The notes below the pieces were generated by a model. It worked only from the letters and a program-made list of their open reading frames with translations, did not search any database and was not told where the DNA came from. Shown here piece after piece: positions 19,874-28,201 of a stretch of DNA of 64,000 nt; position 1 is the stretch's first letter; each line of letters begins with the position of its first letter. The position numbers and the translations under genes were made by a program. Source of the DNA: Candidatus Gastranaerophilales bacterium (GTDB lineage Bacteria; Cyanobacteriota; Vampirovibrionia; Gastranaerophilales; Gastranaerophilaceae); assembly GCA_944322855.1 (NCBI GenBank), contig CALUQG010000009.1, forward strand, positions 1 through 64,000, read 5' to 3'.

Positions 19874-21832
19874 TTGTCCTTTGGTATACTCTTTTTTCAG
19901 GTATATCCTGCAAATGCTGCCTGGGATGTAAAAGGTTTCTGGAACAAAAACGTTAAATCAAAATTCAAAAAAAATCAGCCGAAGCAAGAAATTCCTGAAG
20001 ATACCCAGCAGGATTCTCTATGGGATAAAATTCAGCCCGATGACACACAAAATCTTCAAGCTGAAAAAACAAGTACTACTTCCGATATAACAATTGAATC
20101 TGTTGAAATTACAGGCAACAACTTGATTTCTACAGAAGAAATTATGCAGCATGTTAACATTCAGCCCGATGACCCGTACAGCGTTGATGCTGTACAGCAA
20201 AATCTCAAGTCTATCTATGAGATGGGCTATTTTACTTCTCATATGAGAGCTATTCCCCAAAAAACTTCCGACAAAAAGATTAAGCTAAAAATAATTGTTC
20301 AGGAAAATGTTCCTATTACTGATTTTACTATTACCGGCAACAATTCTATTGCTACCGGCGATTTGCTTCAAATTTTGGAATCACTTTTAAACAAGCCTCA
20401 AAATATTATAAAAGTAAATGAAGCCATTGAGGAAATCCAACAGTACTACGCAAGCCAGGGATACATCCTTGCCCGTGTCGTCAGTGTAAGTGATGATCCG
20501 GACGGAACCGTAAATATTGTTATTGATGAAGGCAAAATCGGTTCTATTATTATAGAAGGTAATAAGAAGACTAAAGAATTTGTTGTCAGACGTAATATTT
20601 TGACCCAGCCGGGAACAATATACAACGAAAACCTTATAAAACAGGATTTGATGCGTTTATACGGTACTCAGGCTTTTAAAGATGTAAAAAGAACTATTGA
20701 AAGAGATGAAGAAAATCCTGAAGTTTATGATGTAACAATACATCTTGAAGAGCAAAGAACCGGTACAATTTCTATCGGCGGCGGTCTTGATACGGCTACA
20801 GGTTTATTCGGTACAGCCGGATTTACTGATAACAACTTTAGAGGTATGGGGCAGAGAGTTTCTATTACGGGTTTGGCCGGTACCGGTATTGTTATGGCCG
20901 ACAGTTCTATGCTGAACAGAGCAAACTTGCAGGCTGAAATCAGCTGGTTTGAGCCGAAATTGAAAGGTACAGACAACGCTTTAATGGTCAAGGCTTTCGG
21001 TCGTGATTTTGCCAGCTATCAGATACCTCTTGCAGTTGAACAAAGGTTCGGTATTGAATCTACAATCTCACGTGCTTTTAGAAACTATCCTCATTTGACA
21101 GGAGCTTTCAGCGTAGGGCTTGAGAACGTTCATGTTAAAGAGGGTGACGGCTCACAAATTGCAGGACTTTATGCAGCGCACAATATTCCTATCTCTGAGC
21201 GTGCAAAGCAATTGCAAGGTGGCTTATTCCTGTCTTTGTCACCCAGTTTGATTTACGATACGCGTGACAATTCCACACTTCCGAGAAACGGGGTTTTTGC
21301 TAATGTAAGGTTTGACGAAATGTTTGCATTAGACGGGTTTGACAACACATTTGGAAAACTCAGCGGAAGCATCAAGAGATATTATCCTGTCGGAAAGAAA
21401 TCTGCGGTTTCACTTGCCTTCAGAGCAGGAGGAAAAATTCATGGCGACATGCCTGAAGTTATGGCCTATCGTTTAGGCGGCCCATACACAGTAAGAGGTT
21501 TCAGAATGAGCGGTATCGGTACAGGTACCGGATTTATGATGGGTTCAGCAGAGTTCCAGACTCCTATTCCTTTCATAGACAGGATTACAGATGCGAAATT
21601 CCTCGACAACATAAGAATTGCAGCATTTGTTGATGCCGGTCAAATCTATGGCTCTACCGTTACAAACGAAATTTACAACAGACCGATTCATGCTATTACT
21701 GCAGGTGTCGGAGTCAGAGTATTTATCCCAGGAGTTGGCCCTCTCAGTATAGACTGGGGTTATCCGCTCACTGGTATTCCGGACGGAAACTCAAAAGGTG
21801 CCTTCACATTTGGTGTAGGGGAATTTTACTAG
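19874..21832 (+). CDS. bamA: Omp85 outer-membrane assembly protein (BamA-like) with three POTRA domains
   Basis: Outer-membrane beta-barrel insertase that folds other barrel proteins into the outer membrane. Counting from the TTG at 19874 (652 aa), three POTRA domains lie at about 72-146, 147-221 and 222-295, and the barrel at about 296-652. The barrel contains the family's VRGF signature at about 540 (GGPYTVRGF). Three POTRAs resemble cyanobacterial and chloroplast Omp85 rather than the five of proteobacterial BamA. The only conventional start is TTG 19874, which would leave a signal peptide with no basic residues (FGILFFQVYPANA). The frame is open upstream to 19790. An ATT at 19835 sits 8 bases after AGGA and would give SVVKHKLAIITLL before the same hydrophobic core and ANA cleavage site. 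I think that earlier start is more likely biologically. It heads an envelope cluster. Confidence 0.85.
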   Translation: MSFGILFFQVYPANAAWDVKGFWNKNVKSKFKKNQPKQEIPEDTQQDSLWDKIQPDDTQNLQAEKTSTTSDITIESVEITGNNLISTEEIMQHVNIQPDDPYSVDAVQQNLKSIYEMGYFTSHMRAIPQKTSDKKIKLKIIVQENVPITDFTITGNNSIATGDLLQILESLLNKPQNIIKVNEAIEEIQQYYASQGYILARVVSVSDDPDGTVNIVIDEGKIGSIIIEGNKKTKEFVVRRNILTQPGTIYNENLIKQDLMRLYGTQAFKDVKRTIERDEENPEVYDVTIHLEEQRTGTISIGGGLDTATGLFGTAGFTDNNFRGMGQRVSITGLAGTGIVMADSSMLNRANLQAEISWFEPKLKGTDNALMVKAFGRDFASYQIPLAVEQRFGIESTISRAFRNYPHLTGAFSVGLENVHVKEGDGSQIAGLYAAHNIPISERAKQLQGGLFLSLSPSLIYDTRDNSTLPRNGVFANVRFDEMFALDGFDNTFGKLSGSIKRYYPVGKKSAVSLAFRAGGKIHGDMPEVMAYRLGGPYTVRGFRMSGIGTGTGFMMGSAEFQTPIPFIDRITDAKFLDNIRIAAFVDAGQIYGSTVTNEIYNRPIHAITAGVGVRVFIPGVGPLSIDWGYPLTGIPDGNSKGAFTFGVGEFY

Positions 21833-21898
21833 ACTTATTTGAACAATTTTTATTAAAGTTCGTTGAATTAGTATATAACAGAATAAATGGAGGTTAAT

Positions 21899-22612
21899 AT
21901 GTATAACAAAAAAGCAAAAAAAGTCGTTTCAACACTCATTATTGCATCAATGTTAACTGTTGCTGCCGGCTCGTTTGAGACATTTAAACAATCATCTGCT
22001 AACGCAGCACAGCAGACAGCGCCTCTTCAAGGAAAAGTAGTTATGATTCCTTCTGGAACATCAATCCCTGCAACAGCTACGATGGAACTTTCTTCTGAAA
22101 ATCTTAGCCTTGGTCAAGGTGTAAGTGTAGCTATTTCAAACAATTTTTACTATAACAACAATCTTGTAGCTCCGGTAGGAAGTTCTGTAAACGGAACTGT
22201 TATTCAGGTGAAAAAAGCCGGAAGAGCAGGCATTAATGGACAGTTGATGGTTAAATTTACAAATATTATAACTCCTTACGGGCAAATGATTCCCATATCA
22301 GGGAAAATACAAACTGATGACGGTACAGGCTTAATAAAAGGCGGAACAAAAATGGACTCTGCTACTGACTATGCCAAAGACATTGCAATAGGGACTGCCG
22401 CAGGTGCGGTCGCCGGAGTTATAATGGGCCCGTTGTCAGGCGGTGAAGTAGGAAAAGGTGCAGCATACGGTACAGCTGTAGGCGCCGGAGCAGGACTTGC
22501 TAAATCGCTCTGGGATAAAGGTACTCCAGCTACAATACCGGCTGGCACGATTATCAATATTGTTCTTGACCAGCAGGCTACATTTACTCCGCAGCAAGGT
22601 TACCAATATTAA
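21899..22612 (+). CDS. Exported protein with C-terminal glycine zipper
   Basis: The 237-residue protein starts at the second ATG, which follows GGAGG by five bases; an in-frame ATG four codons earlier lies inside that ribosome site. It has a signal peptide (KKAKKVVSTLIIASMLTV, then SANAA). A beta-rich middle follows with the IPSGTSIPATATMEL and LVAPVGSSVNGTV patterns seen in VirB10/TrbI-like pore domains. A Gly/Ala-rich stretch at about 160-205 (GTAAGAVAGVIMGPLSGG, GTAVGAGAGLA) is a glycine zipper able to insert in a membrane. The end returns to IPAGTIINIVLDQ. It sits between Omp85 and TonB, so an envelope role is likely; the precise function is unknown. Confidence 0.7.
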   Translation: MYNKKAKKVVSTLIIASMLTVAAGSFETFKQSSANAAQQTAPLQGKVVMIPSGTSIPATATMELSSENLSLGQGVSVAISNNFYYNNNLVAPVGSSVNGTVIQVKKAGRAGINGQLMVKFTNIITPYGQMIPISGKIQTDDGTGLIKGGTKMDSATDYAKDIAIGTAAGAVAGVIMGPLSGGEVGKGAAYGTAVGAGAGLAKSLWDKGTPATIPAGTIINIVLDQQATFTPQQGYQY

Positions 22613-22643
22613 TAAGTCGTGTGGGCTATTTGTTTTACAGAAC

Positions 22644-22671
22644 TTCTTTTGATAAACTAGTGTCAAAAGAA
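22644..22671 (+). promoter_or_regulatory. Hairpin in the leader of the TonB-like gene
   Basis: A perfect 9-bp stem, TTCTTTTGA and TCAAAAGAA, encloses a 10-base loop and ends five bases before the GGGGA ribosome site of the next gene. No T-run follows, so it is not an ordinary terminator. It may set mRNA stability or translation of the motor operon. Confidence 0.4.
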
Positions 22672-22684
22672 ATTTGGGGATAAG

Positions 22685-23878
22685 ATGACATTACTAGGTG
22701 ACATTAATATTTACGAAGAAGACGAAGAACAACAACAGGATACAAAATATACTTACGGTATCTACAAAAAATACGATTCTAATGATATACCAATGATGAA
22801 GTGTTTTGTTTTATCGGCAATACTTCATCCTGTAGTCGTTGGATTAATATCTTTGACTTTATTTGTTTTAACTTTGTTTGGCATTGTAATGCCAAAGTTT
22901 GACAAACCTGATATGAAGCCTAAAGATATTGAATTCGTGCTGGTGAATAAAGAAGCCACTCCAATAAACAAAAACACAAAATTCAGGGCAGACAGAAATT
23001 CTCGTGCTGGAGGAATTCATGATCCCAATAGACCTGTGTCGCTTCCAGTATCTTCTTCTGCACCAAGCAAACCCCAGCAGGCTGCAGCACCGGCAAGAAA
23101 AGTACAACAAAAAACACAACAGCAGCAAAGGTCTGTTCAAAAACAGCAGCCTAAAAAACAGGCGCCTAAAAAGCCTCAGCAATCATCAATGCAGCTGCCA
23201 TGGGCTCCGAAAAAGACAACAAAGCCTCCTACACCTCAAGGTGTGCCTAAAGCTCCGACAGCAGCTCCGAGACCTGCTGTAAAACCAAGTGCTCCGAAAG
23301 TTAATAAGCCTAAAGGAAGTTTTAATATACCTGCACCAAAAGCTGCAGCTCCAAAAGTTGCGGGCCCGTCAGGCGGCCCTATTACCGGTTCAAAAGCCGG
23401 TTCAGGCTCAAAAAGCGGAAGTTCTGCAGGTACAGGCAGAGCTCCGGCACCGAGTTTTTCTCCTAGCAGAGGAAGCTCTTCAGGCGGCAGATTTTCACCA
23501 GGAAGTTCTGGTAGAAGTGGAAATATTGGAAATCCCGGCCCGGGAAATCCCAAAGGAGTACCCGGAATTGATGCACTCAAAGAACCGGATTTCGGGCCTT
23601 ATATGAGAGAGCTTCAAAGAAGAATTAAAATGAACTGGGAGCCTCCAAAAGGAAATGAAAGTAAACGTGTCGTTCTTCTTTTCAAAATAGCAAGAGACGG
23701 CAGACTTATTTCCCACAGAGTATACAAATCATCAGGCCTGCCTGCTGCAGACAGAGCAGCTATGCATGCAGTAGAATTGACGGCTCCTTTCAAGCCGTTG
23801 CCTCCCGAATATAAAGGTGACAGTGTTGATATTCAATTTACATTTGATTACAACGTATTCGGCGCAACATCATACTAG
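22685..23878 (+). CDS. tonB: TonB/TolA-like energy transducer
   Basis: This links an inner-membrane ion-driven ExbB-ExbD motor to the outer membrane. The 397 residues comprise a cytoplasmic head of about 38, one membrane segment at about 40-66 (VVVGLISLTLFVLTLFGIV), a very long Pro/Ala/Lys/Gln/Gly/Ser periplasmic linker at about 110-295, and a TonB C-terminal domain at about 300-397. The domain shows YMRELQRRIKMNWEPP, VVLLFKIARDGRL, YKSSGLPAADRAAMHAVE and PFKPLPPEY. Unlike typical TonB, whose membrane anchor is at the very N-terminus, the head here is sizeable and acidic. GGGGATAAG precedes the ATG. exbB, exbD and exbD follow in the same direction. It could serve as TolA rather than TonB; no pal or tolB is seen here. 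Confidence 0.85.
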   Translation: MTLLGDINIYEEDEEQQQDTKYTYGIYKKYDSNDIPMMKCFVLSAILHPVVVGLISLTLFVLTLFGIVMPKFDKPDMKPKDIEFVLVNKEATPINKNTKFRADRNSRAGGIHDPNRPVSLPVSSSAPSKPQQAAAPARKVQQKTQQQQRSVQKQQPKKQAPKKPQQSSMQLPWAPKKTTKPPTPQGVPKAPTAAPRPAVKPSAPKVNKPKGSFNIPAPKAAAPKVAGPSGGPITGSKAGSGSKSGSSAGTGRAPAPSFSPSRGSSSGGRFSPGSSGRSGNIGNPGPGNPKGVPGIDALKEPDFGPYMRELQRRIKMNWEPPKGNESKRVVLLFKIARDGRLISHRVYKSSGLPAADRAAMHAVELTAPFKPLPPEYKGDSVDIQFTFDYNVFGATSY

Positions 23879-23916
23879 TTATAAATGAATAATAATAAAT
23901 AGAAAGAGGATTACAA

Positions 23917-24564
23917 ATGGATTTATTACTTAAAGCGGCAATAGAAGATCTGTGGATTATCGCACCGATTATTCTCTGTTCAATTCTTACAGTTATGGTG
24001 GCAATAAACAGATTTTACTATTACAACAAGAACAAAAGAAATGTTGTACAGTTTATACAAAAGCTCCAAAAAGAGCTTGTCAGAAATAATCTTGACGGTG
24101 CACAGAGCTTAAGTGTGCAGCTTGGCGGTGTTATTGGCGAAGTTTCGGAAGAAGCCGTAAGAATTTTTTCAGAGCAAAGAAATGGTTTTTCCCGTTCTTT
24201 TGATATTGCTTCCAGCCTTGCAACAAGAAAACTTGAATCTCATCTGACTATTTTAGGTACAATCGGCGGTGTTTGTCCGTTTCTCGGGTTGTTCGGTACC
24301 GTTGTGAGAATATTGTATACATTTCAGGATCTTGCAACCCAAGGCAATCAATCTGCAGCAGTTGCATCAGGTATTGCTTCTGCCTTGATAGCTACAGCAC
24401 TTGGGTTAGGTGTTGCTATTGTTGCGGTTGTTTTATACAACTATTTCCAATCTATGGTAAAAAGATTTGAAGACGATTTTCAGCTTATTAAACTGCTGTT
24501 TTTGAGTTTTGTGGACAGCAATGACGAAGTCGTTATTAATCAACCAACAAATATAGCTTTATAA
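23917..24564 (+). CDS. exbB: ExbB/TolQ-type proton-channel protein
   Basis: MotA/TolQ/ExbB family, 215 aa. It forms the inner-membrane pentamer around ExbD and converts proton flow into force on TonB. Membrane segments are at about 13-32 (LWIIAPIILCSILTVMVAI), 105-130 and 145-175. The conserved core LTILGTIGGVCPFLGLFGTVVRIL and a second stretch ASALIATALGLGVAI match the family. AGAGGA precedes the ATG. The next gene starts 29 bases later. Confidence 0.9.
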   Translation: MDLLLKAAIEDLWIIAPIILCSILTVMVAINRFYYYNKNKRNVVQFIQKLQKELVRNNLDGAQSLSVQLGGVIGEVSEEAVRIFSEQRNGFSRSFDIASSLATRKLESHLTILGTIGGVCPFLGLFGTVVRILYTFQDLATQGNQSAAVASGIASALIATALGLGVAIVAVVLYNYFQSMVKRFEDDFQLIKLLFLSFVDSNDEVVINQPTNIAL

Positions 24565-24593
24565 ATTGGTATCTCGTATTTAAGGAACACAAA

Positions 24594-25127
24594 ATGGCTT
24601 TCAAAACAGCAAAAGGGAAAGATGCTCTTTTTACAGAAATAAATATTACTCCATTAACAGATATTTTTCTTGTTCTGTTAATAATAATGATGGTTATTGC
24701 ACCGACATTTCAATCCAATGACAGTAGTATTAAAATGCCGGAAATAAATAGCGGTTTGACCGTTGAACAAAAAAATGCAACAATCTCGGTAACAAAAGAC
24801 GGGCAATTCTTTATAAATGGCGCTGCTGTCAGTGAAGATGCTATATACAATCAGTTAATAGCATTAAAACCTCAACTTGAGAAAAAAGAAATTGTTGTGA
24901 AAGCTGATGAAAGCGTAAAAAGCCGAGAGATAATGAAGATTATGAAAGCTGCTCAGGATGCGGAATTTGAAAAATTAGTGGTTGCAGGCGAACCTCTTTC
25001 TAAAAAGGAGCAGAAAAAACTACAAAGTAATGCTAATAAACCTGCCCCTGAAAAACAAAATGCAGATACATCTGACAGCTATAATGATTACAGAGCTACT
25101 GTAGGTGAAATACCAGCAGAAGAATAA
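24594..25127 (+). CDS. exbD: ExbD/TolR-type motor protein, longer paralogue
   Basis: 177 aa. The N-terminal cytoplasmic tip runs into the transmembrane helix ITPLTDIFLVLLIIMMVIAP, whose aspartate is the proton-carrying residue in ExbD/TolR. A periplasmic domain follows, and then a charged C-terminal tail of about 45 residues (KKEQKKLQSNANKP and onward) absent from the next paralogue. AAGGA precedes the ATG. The intergenic gaps on both sides are short, so it shares the operon of tonB and exbB. Confidence 0.9.
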   Translation: MAFKTAKGKDALFTEINITPLTDIFLVLLIIMMVIAPTFQSNDSSIKMPEINSGLTVEQKNATISVTKDGQFFINGAAVSEDAIYNQLIALKPQLEKKEIVVKADESVKSREIMKIMKAAQDAEFEKLVVAGEPLSKKEQKKLQSNANKPAPEKQNADTSDSYNDYRATVGEIPAEE

Positions 25128-25138
25128 GGATACAGAAA

Positions 25139-25531
25139 ATGTCAAGAAGAGAACGAGACAGTTTTAACGAAATAAATATTACACCGCTTACGGACATATT
25201 TCTTGTTTTGTTGATTATTATGATGGTTATAGCTCCATTACTTGATCAACAGGGGCTTAATCTTGCTGTGCCCAACAATGTTGAGGTTCAAGATATAAAA
25301 AATGAAAACAAACTGATTTCAATAACAGTTAGTGATGATGACAGATATTATATAGACAGTCAGGAAATAACTGCATCTGAACTCGAAAATGTAATAAAAG
25401 AAAAATCAAAAGAACTGCCTGAAGGGCTATTAATTCTGGCACAGCCTGATGCAACTCATGGAGCTGTAGTAAAACTTATGGATAAAGCTAGAGATGCTGG
25501 AGTAACAAATATTTCTGTTTCAGAGACTTAG
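25139..25531 (+). CDS. exbD: ExbD/TolR-type motor protein, shorter paralogue
   Basis: 130 aa, close to the usual family length. It shares the block EINITPLTDIFLVLL and the rest of the membrane helix exactly with the preceding ExbD, but its periplasmic domain is diverged (PNNVEVQDIKNENKLISITV). It starts 11 bases after its neighbour with AAGGA before the ATG. Paired ExbDs may form a heterodimer inside one ExbB pentamer, a documented arrangement in some ExbB-ExbD-ExbD operons; here that is inference. Confidence 0.9.
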   Translation: MSRRERDSFNEINITPLTDIFLVLLIIMMVIAPLLDQQGLNLAVPNNVEVQDIKNENKLISITVSDDDRYYIDSQEITASELENVIKEKSKELPEGLLILAQPDATHGAVVKLMDKARDAGVTNISVSET

Positions 25532-25637
25532 TTTAATCTATTCCATTTATTGTATCTTTGTGTAAAACACTTTACCAGGAATGAAAATAACAATATAATA
25601 AATATCTGGATGATATTCGAAAAAAAAGAATAGTTAT

Positions 25638-27494
25638 ATGAGCGAAGAGTTAACAACAAAATTTTTAAAACAGGCTTTTCAATTGCAGGCAGATAAACAC
25701 TACAAGCAGGCAATTGAAGCGTTATACAAAGCCTTATGCATTGAAAGCGAGAATATAGAAATTCTTTCTCAAATTTCGCATTTGTACTTTTTGATGAATA
25801 ACTTTGAACGCTCACTTGAATATGCAGAAAAAATTCTTGAAATCAATCCCGAGCACATAGATACATTAAAAACAGTAGTTAACATTAATAAAATAAATAA
25901 AAAATATGCAAAAGCGCTTAGTTATGCAGAAAAGTTATACAAACTTGCGCCTGATATAAACAATTTTGTTACATATCTGGAGATTTTAACTGAATGCAAT
26001 CAGTACAACACAATTCTTTCTGAAATAGAGAATGCAAAATTTAATTACGAAGAAAGAAAAAATGAAAAACTACTGTTGATTGAAGGTTATGCTAGACTTA
26101 AACTCAATCAGGTATTTAAGGCTATAGGTGTTTTTCAGGAAATAATAAAGATGTATCCTGATAACACTGATGCTAGATTTTATCTCGGGGTAATTTATTA
26201 TCAAAAACATCAGGAAAACGATGCGGAAAAGCTTTTCTTAAGCGTGTTAGATAAAGTACAGTGCGATAGAACATACAACTATCTTGGAATGCTTAAACTC
26301 GACCAGCATAAAGTTGCAGATGCAATAAATTATTTTCAATTTGCGATAAAAATTGAGCCGAATAATGCCTTTTATCATTACAACCTTGCAACGGCATATT
26401 CTTTAAACGGCTGGCTGAATGAAGCAGAAAATTCTTTCAAAACTGCTGTTTCATTAGAACCTCAAAATATTATTTATAATTATGCACTTGCATATTTATA
26501 TTATGAAAGACATGATTACCCAAAAGCGTATGAGAGTATTGAAAATGTTTTAAAAATTGATGCAAACTATGTAGAAGCATTAATCTTAAAAGCAATGATA
26601 GATGCTAAAAACGGCAAGCTAATTGATGCAAAAAAACAGCTTGAAAAACTCAATGAAACAGAAAAGAAAAATGATTTCTTATATTATGCAATAGCAAAAA
26701 TTTACAAAGAAATACCTATGTACAACGAGGCTATTGAGGCTTTGCAGCAGGCTCTTTTTATAAAACCCGAATCTCTTGAATATTTGAGTGAACTGGCTGA
26801 TTGCTATTGTGAATTAGAAAATTACAGTACAGCACAGGACATTGCAACAAAAGTTTTATATTTGAACAACAGATTTATCTATGCTCATTTGCTTATGGCA
26901 AAAATCAATCTAAGGCAAAAAAAATATGATCAAGCAGCAAAGATTGTTGAAAATACAATAAAATTAGACAACAGCTGCGCTGAAGCATATAAATATAAGG
27001 CAATGATTTTTGCAGCACAGGGATTGAAATATCGATCAATAGAAAATGCAAAAATTGCTGTTTCTTTAAATCCGTCTGATCACAAATATTATGCATTTCT
27101 GGCTAAACTATACTTTGATGCACAGGAATACGAAGATGCTTTCTTGTACTACAAAGAAGCATCTATGCTGGATGAGTTGAATGTTGATTATTTGTACAAC
27201 GCAGCACAATCTGCAGATAAAAATAATGATTACTTCAATGCAGCCAATTATTACTCCTACGCATTGAGACTGGATCCATATAATAATTTGATTATATACG
27301 AATATGTGGACTTGTTGAAAAGAAACGGAAAAATTAAGCTGGCATTAGATCTTTTGAAATCAAAAATAGAAACCGTTGAATCGGAAAATATAGAAAATCT
27401 GCTTAAACAAAAATACAACGAGCTTAAAGCTGAAGAAGAGCAGCCGCTTGGTGAAAAGATAAAAAGCTTTTTTAATAAATTAAAAAGAAACTAA
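25638..27494 (+). CDS. Large tetratricopeptide-repeat protein
   Basis: 618 aa made almost wholly of TPR helices, about 15 units. Examples are AIEALYKALCIESENIEIL, AINYFQFAIKIEPNNAFYHY and AENSFKTAVSLEPQNIIY. No signal peptide or membrane helix is visible, so it is probably a cytoplasmic scaffold. It follows exbD by 106 bases and may be the last gene of that operon. The lysine-rich end (KIKSFFNKLKRN) could contact membrane or nucleic acid. No specific function can be given. Confidence 0.8.
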   Translation: MSEELTTKFLKQAFQLQADKHYKQAIEALYKALCIESENIEILSQISHLYFLMNNFERSLEYAEKILEINPEHIDTLKTVVNINKINKKYAKALSYAEKLYKLAPDINNFVTYLEILTECNQYNTILSEIENAKFNYEERKNEKLLLIEGYARLKLNQVFKAIGVFQEIIKMYPDNTDARFYLGVIYYQKHQENDAEKLFLSVLDKVQCDRTYNYLGMLKLDQHKVADAINYFQFAIKIEPNNAFYHYNLATAYSLNGWLNEAENSFKTAVSLEPQNIIYNYALAYLYYERHDYPKAYESIENVLKIDANYVEALILKAMIDAKNGKLIDAKKQLEKLNETEKKNDFLYYAIAKIYKEIPMYNEAIEALQQALFIKPESLEYLSELADCYCELENYSTAQDIATKVLYLNNRFIYAHLLMAKINLRQKKYDQAAKIVENTIKLDNSCAEAYKYKAMIFAAQGLKYRSIENAKIAVSLNPSDHKYYAFLAKLYFDAQEYEDAFLYYKEASMLDELNVDYLYNAAQSADKNNDYFNAANYYSYALRLDPYNNLIIYEYVDLLKRNGKIKLALDLLKSKIETVESENIENLLKQKYNELKAEEEQPLGEKIKSFFNKLKRN

Positions 27495-27496
27495 AA

Positions 27497-28093
27497 TTAC
27501 CAGTATTTTGCTCCGTATTTTTCCCAGGGTTTTATTTTCTCTTTAATAAAATCAATAAGCTCTGATGCTGTCATATTTTTGTTTTCAATAACAGTGTCAG
27601 GAGAAAGCAGCTCCAGTTCAAGAATATATTCTTTGAGTTTTCTTACAGTTGATTTTACTCTTTCTTTTTGCTGAAACTGCCATCCTTTGAAACCGCATCC
27701 TGGCGGAAAAAGAGACCAGCCGTTTCTCGGGGCGCGTCTGCAGCAGTCAGGTCTTGTTGCGTGAATAGAACATTTGTTGTCAGAAGTCAAATGTGGACAG
27801 TGGTAAAAAGAGACTTTTGTCTCATCCAAATCAGGATTGTTTTTTCTTAACTGGTTTAAAATATTTTCAACGTGGTCAGGAACAGCTTTTTTCGCCTCTT
27901 CTACAGACGGATATCTTTCAAAAATTTCAACAAATACTTTTGCTTCTTCCTGCCCCTCTTTAGCGAGCTGCACAAGTTCTTCATGTGTATAAGGTGTTGT
28001 AATAGCTTTGCAGCATTTGCCGCACATATTACAAAGATGCTGTGGAAAATCCTGATGATATATAACCGGTTCTTTTGAAATCTCGATATCCAT
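27497..28093 (-). CDS. YkgJ/UPF0153-type cysteine-cluster (metal or Fe-S binding) protein
   Basis: 198 aa. The signature is CNMCGKCCKA near residue 18, then CPHLTSDNKCSIHATRPDCC at about 99-118 and a later PPGCGF. This spacing is that of the YkgJ family, whose cysteines bind zinc or an iron-sulfur cluster; the family role is not settled. It ends 2 bases from the convergent TPR gene. The C-terminal part is helical and charged. No partner gene is adjacent. Confidence 0.75.
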   Translation of the reverse strand: MDIEISKEPVIYHQDFPQHLCNMCGKCCKAITTPYTHEELVQLAKEGQEEAKVFVEIFERYPSVEEAKKAVPDHVENILNQLRKNNPDLDETKVSFYHCPHLTSDNKCSIHATRPDCCRRAPRNGWSLFPPGCGFKGWQFQQKERVKSTVRKLKEYILELELLSPDTVIENKNMTASELIDFIKEKIKPWEKYGAKYW

Positions 28094-28143
28094 AAGTCAA
28101 TTATAGATAAATGTAAATAATTTTACAAATCCGTATTAGAACA

Positions 28144-28172
28144 AATAGCAGGGATATGATGTCCCTGCTATT
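28144..28172 (-). terminator. Rho-independent terminator of the EF-hand protein gene
   Basis: A perfect 11-bp stem (AATAGCAGGGA with TCCCTGCTATT) and 7-base loop lie about 30 bases beyond the stop of the minus-strand gene ending at 28202. The following T-rich tail on that strand is short (TTTGTTC). On the plus strand TTTTT follows, but no plus-strand gene reads toward it. Confidence 0.6.
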
Positions 28173-28201
28173 TTTATGGCGATGGCATCCTGCCATAAGT
28201 T

